Shown here: piece after piece, positions 29,549 to 35,430 of the stretch
How the letters are laid out: every line of letters begins with the position of its first letter
Numbering within the stretch: position 1 is the stretch's first letter
Source of the DNA: a virus
Virus record (IMG/VR): IMGVR_UViG_3300012037_000011
Location: 1 to 35,430 of that record
Length of the DNA stretch: 35,430 bases
Strand: one strand, 5' to 3'
Notes under the pieces: generated by a model
Database searches by the model: none
Told to the model about the DNA's origin: nothing
What the model saw: the letters and a program-made list of their open reading frames with translations, nothing else
Program-made: the position numbers and the translations under genes

Positions 29549-29909
29549 TTATAATCCTTTATAACAGATTGGAGAAAGCGAGTAATAAGCTGGACAATGT
29601 GCAAGGGCGTGGTATACAGTCCCCTAAACAAAATACAAAAAACAAAGTGCATAACGCTTCATATTTCCAGTTAGCAAAGTGCAATCTTATTCAGATGTAA
29701 TTTAACTGGAGCATGACAGCCAAAGGTTTTTGAAACCGTGTGCTATCGTATGAAAATCATACTAGTTGCCTATTCTCTTTCTTTCTCCTCACTGGGTAGT
29801 TTACGCTTTCAACGCATAACTACCAAAACTAAAAAGTGTCGCCTGTATGTTCCTTAGCTAAGGATTAAGGTACTACCTAATCTGCGTCCGGCGACCTGAC
29901 TCTGATTCT
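29549..29909 (-). ncRNA. gene-free structured region
   Basis: No credible frame. Stems seen: CCAGTTA/TAACTGG (29667-29709), GTATG-AAAAT-CATAC, GGTAGTT/AACTACC (29795-29824) and a unit closed by GTCGCC/GGCGAC (29838-29895) holding CCTTAGCTAAGG and AGGT-ACT-ACCT. It resembles the other folded units near tRNAs. No tRNA consensus found. Confidence 0.45.
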
Positions 29910-30473
29910 TTAAAGAATATCCGCGCTCTTTAGGAATGTCGCAGTTTCTTCCAAAAGTTCAATTTCTGTTTGCACGTTCAGTTCAAGCAACTCATCCTGC
30001 AGCTTCTGCTTATCACGCTTAAAGTTAGCAGCATCCTTGCGGAAAGTTTCAATTTCCGCTTCTGTAAAGATAGTAGTTGTTACATCACGACGGCTGTATC
30101 CGTAGCCTTCGTCCTTAGCACTCGCAATCTTTTTAATTTCCCCGTTTAAAACACGAAGCGTAGTTTGCACACCTTTGCTGGCCAACATAGTTTTATGGCC
30201 GATCTGCTTTTCAAGGTAAGCAACCAGCGCCAACTGGTCGTTAATACCAGCTGCGGCGTTTGCCTGTGCCACTTTAGCACGGATCTCATAAAGAGATTCA
30301 AGCATCTGTGCTCTAATGTCCGACTGTGCCCAAAAGCGATTGCGTACTGCGTTAATCTGATCCTCCACACCTTCAAACTCGTTAAGAGTCACAGTGTAGT
30401 TAAGATCAAGTGCTTTTACAGCCTCGTTAATTGCTGCCTGAACAGCGTTCGCTTTGCGTAGTGTTAGTTTCAT
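29910..30473 (-). CDS. helical phage protein of unknown function, 187 aa
   Basis: The start has AAGGAAAAGG upstream. The protein opens MKLTLRKANAVQAAINEAVK and is almost wholly alpha-helical and charged, with likely coiled coils at about 65-105 and 140-180 (FRKDAANFKRDKQKLQDELL, ELNVQTEIELLEETATFLKS). Related phage proteins of this type are uncharacterised. It follows the 89-aa helical gene with an 11-base gap, so both probably share the promoter at 30761-30789. Confidence 0.65.
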   Translation of the reverse strand: MKLTLRKANAVQAAINEAVKALDLNYTVTLNEFEGVEDQINAVRNRFWAQSDIRAQMLESLYEIRAKVAQANAAAGINDQLALVAYLEKQIGHKTMLASKGVQTTLRVLNGEIKKIASAKDEGYGYSRRDVTTTIFTEAEIETFRKDAANFKRDKQKLQDELLELNVQTEIELLEETATFLKSADIL

Positions 30474-30484
30474 TTGCCTTTTCC

Positions 30485-30754
30485 TTATTTTGCTAATGTG
30501 CCTAGAAATTCTAGTCTTGTGTATACTTTAAACTCTTTTTCAGCATTGTCAACTATTTTCTGCGCAGTGTCTAAAGATTTTTGTTTCTTTGTTTTTCTGT
30601 ATTCTGCTATAGCTTTATGGTATTCATATTCATACTCAGCGAATCTTTTCTTCAGTCGAGCAGTAGTGCCCGGCGACGTAGACCGGTGGTGTTGATGCCA
30701 CTCTGCTACAGTCTTATGAAAGAGATCAAATCGTTGTTGGTATGAATGTTCCAT
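30485..30754 (-). CDS. small helical protein, 89 aa
   Basis: The sequence starts MEHSYQQRFDLFHKTVAEWH and is Lys/Glu/Tyr-rich and helical (KKRFAEYEYEYHKAIAEYRK). The only ATG lies about 7 bases after the -10 of a consensus promoter, so the transcript would be leaderless or nearly so. The first codons and promoter are copied upstream of the 381-aa gene (34706-34748). Function unknown. Confidence 0.6.
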   Translation of the reverse strand: MEHSYQQRFDLFHKTVAEWHQHHRSTSPGTTARLKKRFAEYEYEYHKAIAEYRKTKKQKSLDTAQKIVDNAEKEFKVYTRLEFLGTLAK

Positions 30755-30790
30755 AAATATATAATAATTTAGACACAGTGTTTTGTCAAG
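30748..30790. repeat. 43-bp direct repeat, left copy (flanks cargo cassette)
   Basis: 41 of 43 bases match 34706-34748. Contains a complete promoter and the codons ATG-GAA-C of the 89-aa gene. The two copies are 3958 bp apart and bracket four cargo genes. Confidence 0.85.
30761..30789 (-). promoter_or_regulatory. sigma70-like promoter (left repeat copy)
   Basis: TTGACA, 17-bp spacer, TATTAT on the minus strand; predicted start at or next to the A of the 89-aa ATG. Confidence 0.75.
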
Positions 30791-30806
30791 TAGTTATGTA
30801 ACTTTC

Positions 30807-31865
30807 TTAAAAATAGTTTTCTAATGTACCTTTTCTCTTAGTGTCAAGTGTTACACAATGAAAGCCGCCACTCAGTGTTCGTGATTGACGCATTGGCAAC
30901 CCAATAGATTCAATTCCCCATTTACTAAGTTCACGTCTAACATAATCTTGATTCTCATCAACAATTACTAGTTCTTCGTTAACACTGAGCATATTCAACC
31001 CAATATACTTACTACAAGGAGAAACACCATTGGCTAAGTTAGTACCAATGTCTACAACTTCGTCGCCCGGAATATAGATTTTATCCCAATCTTTAAAGAT
31101 AGGCGGATACCAGTCTGGAGTGATTCTATCTCCATTAAACAGCACTAGGCCGGGACGCAGAGGAATAACAGTTGAATCAAAGTGAGTGTAGCTATAAAAC
31201 TTTTCAGCCAAGTGAATACGATAACCACGTGGTTCTAGTAAATTGCGCAGCCATTTATATCCCCATAAGTTACCTGAATTTGACACTTGATATAATAGGT
31301 CCTGACCGAGACGCACTATGTTAGGAGCATCAAATATTATTTCTTCATTGGTAAGAGTAGGAATACTTAGGTCCTCTAATTGATAACTTGAATCTAAAAG
31401 TCTGGGCTTGGGTGCAGATATCCATTCGCCGCCATGATCAACTACATCATAAAGAAAATCACGATATGCTAAAGTTTCATACTGTCTAGCCCTCATTGGA
31501 CTAGGACAATCAATTATTAAATTATCCAATGGCAGCAGAAGATCTCTAGGACAGTATACGTAATATCCTGTTGTTTCCCAATCTGTTGTTTTAAATGTTT
31601 TACTTTGATCAATAGACTCAGGCCTCCGAACAGTTACTCCTAGTTTTTTTAGAGTATCGGAAAGATTATCAAGATCCTCATTTGCTTCGTCAATAACCCA
31701 TTGCGGACTAGGCCCTTCGAGATCTTTGATATGATCAAACTCACAATCGGCAAATCCAAAACTATGCGTCGACTTGTCTACTGTAGGGATTCTTGCGTGA
31801 TCAGCTATACCTACGATAATTTCTTCTAAAGGATCCCAGTCGTTGTGACTACTTACTACTGTCAT
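30807..31865 (-). CDS. glycine-amidinotransferase-like enzyme (AGAT family)
   Basis: 352 residues of the amidinotransferase fold, closest in pattern to L-arginine:glycine amidinotransferase, which moves the guanidine amidino group of Arg to an amine. The catalytic triad is visible with family spacing: Asp179 (IIFDAPNIVRLG), His228 (THFDSTV, 49 residues later as in human AGAT) and Cys337 (SGGFHCVTLD). Other family segments are SSHNDWDPLEEIIVG at the N-terminus, LWGYKWLRNLLEPRGYRIH, and PGLVLFNGDRI. The end (KRKGTLENYF) also matches. The start lies 17 bases inside the aminotransferase-like gene with GGAAAG upstream, so the two are coupled. The product would be a guanidino compound; the acceptor is unknown. 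Confidence 0.88.
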   Translation of the reverse strand: MTVVSSHNDWDPLEEIIVGIADHARIPTVDKSTHSFGFADCEFDHIKDLEGPSPQWVIDEANEDLDNLSDTLKKLGVTVRRPESIDQSKTFKTTDWETTGYYVYCPRDLLLPLDNLIIDCPSPMRARQYETLAYRDFLYDVVDHGGEWISAPKPRLLDSSYQLEDLSIPTLTNEEIIFDAPNIVRLGQDLLYQVSNSGNLWGYKWLRNLLEPRGYRIHLAEKFYSYTHFDSTVIPLRPGLVLFNGDRITPDWYPPIFKDWDKIYIPGDEVVDIGTNLANGVSPCSKYIGLNMLSVNEELVIVDENQDYVRRELSKWGIESIGLPMRQSRTLSGGFHCVTLDTKRKGTLENYF

Positions 31866-32721
31866 TTATTTTCTTTCCTATTAATTCTGAAATACACACT
31901 CTATTAACTTCTGAACCTCTGTTATACTTTTCGTATGTTTGGTCTCCAAGTCCAAACATAATACAATCTGTTTTAACAAGATTTAATTCATCGCAAACTT
32001 CGTTGTAATTATTTTTATACATATTCCAATTATAATCTACATCATAATTTTCGATTAACTTCAATGCTATACTTAACGTAATTCGATTTACTATTTCAAC
32101 AGAATTGAAAACATCAACTCCATCATCTATATTTTGTTTTTCTAATCTCATGCCCACACGTAGAAATTCTGCACCATAAAATGCTTTAGAGATCGAAAAC
32201 GTTACAGTTTCTACAGATTTATGCTTACTTAAATCTAAATTTATATTTTTTGTACACGGAAAGTACGCAAAATCTAATAATACAGGAATGTTTAAAAGAT
32301 CACAGTTGTTTAATATATGTTCTAAATTTGGATGCTGAACACCATAATCTGAAAACGGAACACTGATTATAACAGCATCATCATCTTCTAAAGATTTATC
32401 ATTGATATATTCAAAACTGCCGCCATTTTTTAGAACAGCAGAATGATACATAAATTCTCCTCGATAAAATCGAAAACGTCTGTTTTTATGTCGCCAATAC
32501 CAATGATCAAAAGTTTGAGTTGTTCCTGTAACTATTTTTTGATTAGTGAATAATTCTAATCCTTTGAGATTATTGAGTTGACTTGAATTAATCCATTTAA
32601 AAAACGAATCAATAAATTCATACTGAATATCTTTGTTATACAGGTCTTTTGTACAATTTTGAGAAAGTATAAAAGATTTAACCGAGTCGTCATTAATAGG
32701 CTTTGCGCCTCGAAGATTCAT
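31849..32721 (-). CDS. PLP-dependent aminotransferase-like protein (fold type I)
   Basis: 290 residues, shorter than typical (about 370-400). Visible core: GTTQTFDHWYWR (about 66-77, cofactor phosphate region), ISVPFSDYG (119-127, in the place of the NPNNPTG loop), IPVLLDFAY with Asp150 (pairs with pyridine N) and FSISKAFYGAEFLRVG with Lys179 (Schiff-base lysine) and Arg188. The small domain seems reduced. The start overlaps the stop of the oxygenase gene by 4 bases and its end overlaps the amidinotransferase start, so three genes form a coupled unit. It may make or consume the amine used by the amidinotransferase. Substrate unknown. Confidence 0.72.
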   Translation of the reverse strand: MNLRGAKPINDDSVKSFILSQNCTKDLYNKDIQYEFIDSFFKWINSSQLNNLKGLELFTNQKIVTGTTQTFDHWYWRHKNRRFRFYRGEFMYHSAVLKNGGSFEYINDKSLEDDDAVIISVPFSDYGVQHPNLEHILNNCDLLNIPVLLDFAYFPCTKNINLDLSKHKSVETVTFSISKAFYGAEFLRVGMRLEKQNIDDGVDVFNSVEIVNRITLSIALKLIENYDVDYNWNMYKNNYNEVCDELNLVKTDCIMFGLGDQTYEKYNRGSEVNRVCISELIGKKINDSSK

Positions 32722-33488
32722 TTTTTTAAGTTTCCTATATCATGCGGAGTTTTTTTAATTTTATCAAAACCATATAGACTTCTATGTGGTTTTCGATCAG
32801 GAGAAGGAATAGAATTACTTTGATAGTAGAAAAGTCTCAATCCTTTCCTGCTTTGTGTTACTGGACAATTTAGTGACTCAGGATATCCGTGGTAAGCTAG
32901 TTCATCATATTCCCAGATTAGTAGATTACCAAAGTCTGGAAAAGTTTCGCTGATAACTTTTTCATTGTTTGTGTCATAAAATTTAAGAGATCCATTCCAA
33001 TCAACTTGCCAATCCTTATTCAAATAGATTATGCAATTCACTTTTTTATATAAGTGCAGTTCCTCGACCCAATTGAAGTCTGTATGAACTTTTAAACTAT
33101 CACCTTTAAACGACTTCATATATCCAGCACCTATTAGATGAGGATCTGGTATTAGTCTAGTTGTATGTGTAATATTTTGTAACCAATTTAAAAAAGTAGA
33201 ACTATTAAATGCATGAACCACAGCATCAGCTATTGGAGTGTCAGTTAAATTGTTGTGCTCATACATACAGCTTTTATTTCTGGTAAATTTTTTACAACTA
33301 GACAGCGGAATATTGTCTAATTCTTTAGACAGTTCTTCAGTTATATATTCAGGAAGAAAATTCTTTAATTCTAATTTTCCATAATGGGGATGTTTTTTGA
33401 ATACTTCATTGAAGAAAGATACGTCACTAAAATTTTTATCAATGTGACTTAAGATGTCTTGTTTAATTTTTTGTGAACTAACATGCAT
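32718..33488 (-). CDS. 2-oxoglutarate/Fe(II) oxygenase (prolyl-4-hydroxylase-like)
   Basis: 256 residues from the ATG at 33488, chosen over an in-frame GTG at 33494 because AAGGA lies 7 bases upstream. The double-stranded beta-helix core shows His135-x-Asp137 (SLKVHTDFNW), WNGSLKFYD, FGNLLIWEYDELAYHGYPES with His200, and the 2OG-anchoring Arg in RKGLRLFYY (Arg215 or Arg218). It hydroxylates an unknown substrate; small-molecule, peptide or sugar substrates are all possible. A TATAAATA late box (33526-33533) sits just upstream. It is followed by the aminotransferase-like gene with a 4-base overlap. Confidence 0.85.
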   Translation of the reverse strand: MHVSSQKIKQDILSHIDKNFSDVSFFNEVFKKHPHYGKLELKNFLPEYITEELSKELDNIPLSSCKKFTRNKSCMYEHNNLTDTPIADAVVHAFNSSTFLNWLQNITHTTRLIPDPHLIGAGYMKSFKGDSLKVHTDFNWVEELHLYKKVNCIIYLNKDWQVDWNGSLKFYDTNNEKVISETFPDFGNLLIWEYDELAYHGYPESLNCPVTQSRKGLRLFYYQSNSIPSPDRKPHRSLYGFDKIKKTPHDIGNLKK

Positions 33489-33508
33489 CGGCACTTCCTT
33501 AATTTAGA

Positions 33509-34654
33509 CTATAGCTGTATTGAAGTATTTATAGATGTCTTCTTTAAATTATCAGACAACAAATCAAAAGAGCAGTTCACGTGTATTTCAAATAATAAAT
33601 TATTGTCATTTCTTATAAGTGGAACAGAGTTCCATTGCTGATGTGCGACTTTAATTAGATTGTTAAAATTATGTATTATATCTTGATTTATCTTATCTCG
33701 ATTTTTAGCGTAAGTATCAAGAAAATGTATACTATTTTCTACACCATAGTATATACGATCTCGAAGACTTTTCATTTCATTGTAATCGGGGTATTTTAGA
33801 TATTCTCTAAATGTCTTAAACCCTATGCTTTCTAAATAAGTTAAAGTATTTGTCAATCCTAATATAATAAATGGGTGATGGTTTAGGATTGCTCTATAGG
33901 TTTTTTCGGTGATAAATGGGTTGTCAGTTTCTGAGTAGTAATACTCTAATTTTATTAATTCTTCCATTGATGCTAGATTGTCGTTGTGATAATCTAAGAC
34001 TCCTTCAGGAATAAGACTGAGCACAGTATTCTTATACAGGTTAATATCAAACGGATAACCACTGTAGTGTTGATCTTTATACTCAATATCAAGAGAGTTG
34101 GTCAACTTTTTTATTTTTTCTATAATATCGTTATTATTAGGATAGAATAATTTTATATCACGCAGATCACTAACAGTGTTTCCATTAAACGAATACACAA
34201 AGTCTTTAAGACGATCTACTTGATCTAGGTGAATTACAGTTTGGTATCTATTATAATAATCAGGTTTTCCAGAAAGAAGTAGTCCTTTAGTACTGGCTGA
34301 ATTCCATGAATTGCTTGATGTTACAGACTTATCGTAGTAGTATCTAAACACTGCGTCAGAAATATAAAAGTCAATAAGAAAGATTTTACTTCTAAGATCA
34401 GCATCTAGATGATCATAATTAAAAGAAGAATTTATAAAGAAATAAACAGTGTGTTGTTTTTTTTCTATTTCTTCTATTATCTTTTTACTCCACCCAGAAA
34501 AGTCTGCCCATAAAAATGGCTCTGCAAGCATGGTTATGATAAAATTTCCTGGAGTGGAATTTATTAAGTGATCATATGCCTTTAATATATCGTCGGGATC
34601 GGATTTATCAGTCCTGCCTTCAAAAGGAATTAAATAGGTTATCTTACTACTCAT
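33509..34654 (-). CDS. glycosyltransferase-like protein (FITEKTY family), 381 aa
   Basis: Contains SETDNPFITEKTYRAILNHH then PFIILGL at about 240-266, paralogous to the 354-aa protein at 28484. The N-terminus (KITYLIPFEGRTDKSDPDDI, GNFIITMLAEPFLW) is Rossmann-like. It is AT-rich and Asn/Tyr/Ile-rich compared with the replication genes. First gene of the cargo cassette, with a sigma70 promoter 65 bases upstream in the right 43-bp repeat. It may attach a sugar to the small molecule made by the next genes, or modify a glycan. Both are inferences. Confidence 0.6.
   Translation of the reverse strand: MSSKITYLIPFEGRTDKSDPDDILKAYDHLINSTPGNFIITMLAEPFLWADFSGWSKKIIEEIEKKQHTVYFFINSSFNYDHLDADLRSKIFLIDFYISDAVFRYYYDKSVTSSNSWNSASTKGLLLSGKPDYYNRYQTVIHLDQVDRLKDFVYSFNGNTVSDLRDIKLFYPNNNDIIEKIKKLTNSLDIEYKDQHYSGYPFDINLYKNTVLSLIPEGVLDYHNDNLASMEELIKLEYYYSETDNPFITEKTYRAILNHHPFIILGLTNTLTYLESIGFKTFREYLKYPDYNEMKSLRDRIYYGVENSIHFLDTYAKNRDKINQDIIHNFNNLIKVAHQQWNSVPLIRNDNNLLFEIHVNCSFDLLSDNLKKTSINTSIQL
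33526..33533 (-). promoter_or_regulatory. T4-type late promoter TATAAATA for the oxygenase
   Basis: Exact octamer on the minus strand within the 3' end of the 381-aa gene, about 38 bases ahead of the oxygenase ATG. Confidence 0.6.
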
Positions 34655-34705
34655 TATTGTCCTAATTAGATTTTATCAGCATCTATTTTGAATATTAATA
34701 TAGAT

Positions 34706-34748
34706 GTTCCATAACTATATAATAATTTAGACACGGTGTTTTGTCAAG
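34706..34748. repeat. 43-bp direct repeat, right copy (flanks cargo cassette)
   Basis: Matches 30748-30790 at 41 of 43 bases. Includes the promoter and the start of the 89-aa gene's first codons, which here run into a stop (ATG-GAA-CAT-CTA-TAT-TAA), a relic of duplication. Confidence 0.85.
34719..34747 (-). promoter_or_regulatory. sigma70-like promoter (right repeat copy) for the cargo cassette
   Basis: TTGACA, 17-bp spacer, TATTAT on the minus strand. Leader of about 57 bases before the 381-aa gene. Confidence 0.75.
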
Positions 34749-34876
34749 TTCAAAAGTGGCATCAGCAATCGTCTAGTAAGAATTTAACGGGCCCAGCTGC
34801 CTTCAAACAACTATGTGTTTCTTTTTACGCCTGCGTAAGGAACTAGAATATTTGTCAATCCTTACTCTTTTGAACT
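34747..34876 (-). ncRNA. long-stem noncoding RNA, unit 8
   Basis: Perfect 10-bp closing stem AGTTCAAAAG/CTTTTGAACT, nested TCTAGT/ACTAGA (34772-34777 with 34842-34847) and a TTACGC/GCGTAA hairpin (34825-34838). No frame or tRNA consensus. Lies between tRNA-Met and the cargo promoter. Confidence 0.5.
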
Positions 34877-34879
34877 GTG

Positions 34880-34956
34880 TGGTGCTCCGACAGGGACTCG
34901 AACCCCGAACCTTCCGGTTATGAGCCGGCTTCTCTAACCAATTGAGATATCAGAGC
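34880..34956 (-). tRNA. tRNA-Met (CAT) or Ile2
   Basis: Acceptor GCTCTGA/TCGGAGC, fully paired; anticodon arm CCGG around CTCATAA; T-loop TTCGAGT; encoded CCA. A second CAT elongator-type tRNA besides 27709-27785, so one may read AUA. Confidence 0.85.
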
Positions 34957-34961
34957 AATTT

Positions 34962-35037
34962 TGGTGGCGCAGGACGGATTTGCACCGCCGATCTCTGAGG
35001 TATGAACCCAGTGAGTTAACTACTTCTCTACCGCGCA
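34962..35037 (-). tRNA. initiator-like tRNA-fMet (CAT)
   Basis: Acceptor TGCGCGG/CTGCGCC leaves an unpaired 1:72 position (T-C), an initiator hallmark. Anticodon arm CTGGG-TTCATAC-CTCAG, T-arm GGCGG-TGCAAAT-CCGTC, encoded CCA. Confidence 0.75.
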
Positions 35038-35053
35038 GCAATATTGTTTAAAA

Positions 35054-35113
35054 GATACATCAACCGTTCCATTACTTTCCACAAACGGTACCGGTATTTT
35101 AAGTTGATGTATC
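35054..35113 (-). ncRNA. long-stem noncoding RNA, unit 9
   Basis: Perfect 11-bp closing stem GATACATCAAC/GTTGATGTATC and inner ACCGTT/AACGGT. Shares the flank motif with units 3 and 4 (15 of 20 bases with unit 4). Confidence 0.6.
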
Positions 35114-35123
35114 ATTAAAACTA

Positions 35124-35207
35124 TGTGTTTAGTGTAACAGTCTCGGAAGTGGAGTAATCGCTTACTTCCAAATGGATCGGTGCTCGAAAACTGTTACACA
35201 AAACACA
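35124..35207 (-). ncRNA. long-stem noncoding RNA, unit 10
   Basis: 18-base arms (35124-35141 with 35190-35207) pair with one mismatch, and a GGAAGT/ACTTCC hairpin lies inside. No coding potential. Confidence 0.6.
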
Positions 35208-35430
35208 TTGTAGTCTTTTGCCTAGGTTGAGATTACACCTTAGGACAGGAGCCTTTGAGCATTACCGTTAGCCTTGCGAGCCACGTTCTCTCGTTATCCA
35301 CAGACGCCTTTTACGGTCAGTCTGTATCTCCCAATGCTGCCTTTTTTGGAGAGTGGCGTTTCTCTCGTCGCACATTGCTATTCGTCCTTTGATCTTCCGC
35401 CTGCCTTCGGAGCAGTTCACAGTCGCTAAA
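35208..35430 (-). ncRNA. structured region to window end, unit 11
   Basis: AGCATT/AATGCT (35258-35263 with 35333-35338) closes a unit with CGAG/CTCG and CAGAC/GTCTG (35301-35324) arms. An imperfect CCTAGGT/ACCTTAGG stem lies at 35221-35244. No credible gene up to the window edge. Confidence 0.4.

Overview
The window looks like part of the genome of a marine T4-superfamily myovirus (relatives of cyanophages, pelagiphages and similar). The basis is giant tail-fibre-like proteins sharing a DG.GD.(L/I)R..(F/M).K(V/I)N.NF.EL N-terminus and GSVFADDS repeats, a T4-type ATP-dependent DNA ligase, UvsE, QueD-like and A-type Fe-S carrier genes, T4-style late promoters (TATAAATA and variants), a free-standing homing endonuclease and a large tRNA cluster. 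The host cannot be named from the sequence. Nearly all genes lie on the minus strand, so transcription runs from high to low coordinates.

Layout. 1-14.5 kb: late virion module, in transcription order Fe-S carrier, 2611-aa fibre/baseplate-like protein, two small genes, 1029-aa fibre, a subtilisin-like protease with a cupredoxin-like tail, and another fibre gene cut by the window edge. 14.9-21.5 kb: small genes on both strands (zinc-ribbon, AT-hook, membrane and coiled-coil proteins), UV-damage endonuclease, glycosyltransferase, QueD-like protein, a GNG-motif protein, a two-helix membrane protein, a fibre-like protein and a 404-aa basic protein. 21.5-25.6 kb: small ORFans, a stand-alone copy of the DNA-ligase OB domain, a PD-(D/E)XK homing endonuclease, the full ligase and a metallophosphoesterase. 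25.6-28.1 kb: 13 tRNAs or tRNA-like genes mixed with strongly structured noncoding units, with a terminator at the downstream end and a promoter array upstream. 28.5-34.7 kb: a glycosyltransferase-like gene, two small genes, then an AT-rich cassette of four genes (glycosyltransferase-like, 2OG-Fe(II) oxygenase, PLP aminotransferase-like, glycine-amidinotransferase-like) flanked by 43-bp near-identical direct repeats. 34.7-35.4 kb: two more tRNAs (one initiator-like) and more structured units.

Two promoter classes can be read by eye. Near-consensus sigma70 promoters (TTGACA/T, mostly a 17-bp spacer, TATAAT-like) precede uvsE, queD, ligase, phosphoesterase, tRNA and cargo genes. TATAAATA/GATAAATA/CATAAATA boxes precede virion genes, the homing endonuclease and the oxygenase cassette. 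The strongest candidates for something undescribed are (1) the amidinotransferase/aminotransferase/oxygenase/glycosyltransferase cassette, which looks like a mini biosynthetic pathway, and (2) a family of long-stem, multi-branched noncoding RNAs interleaved with unusual tRNAs.
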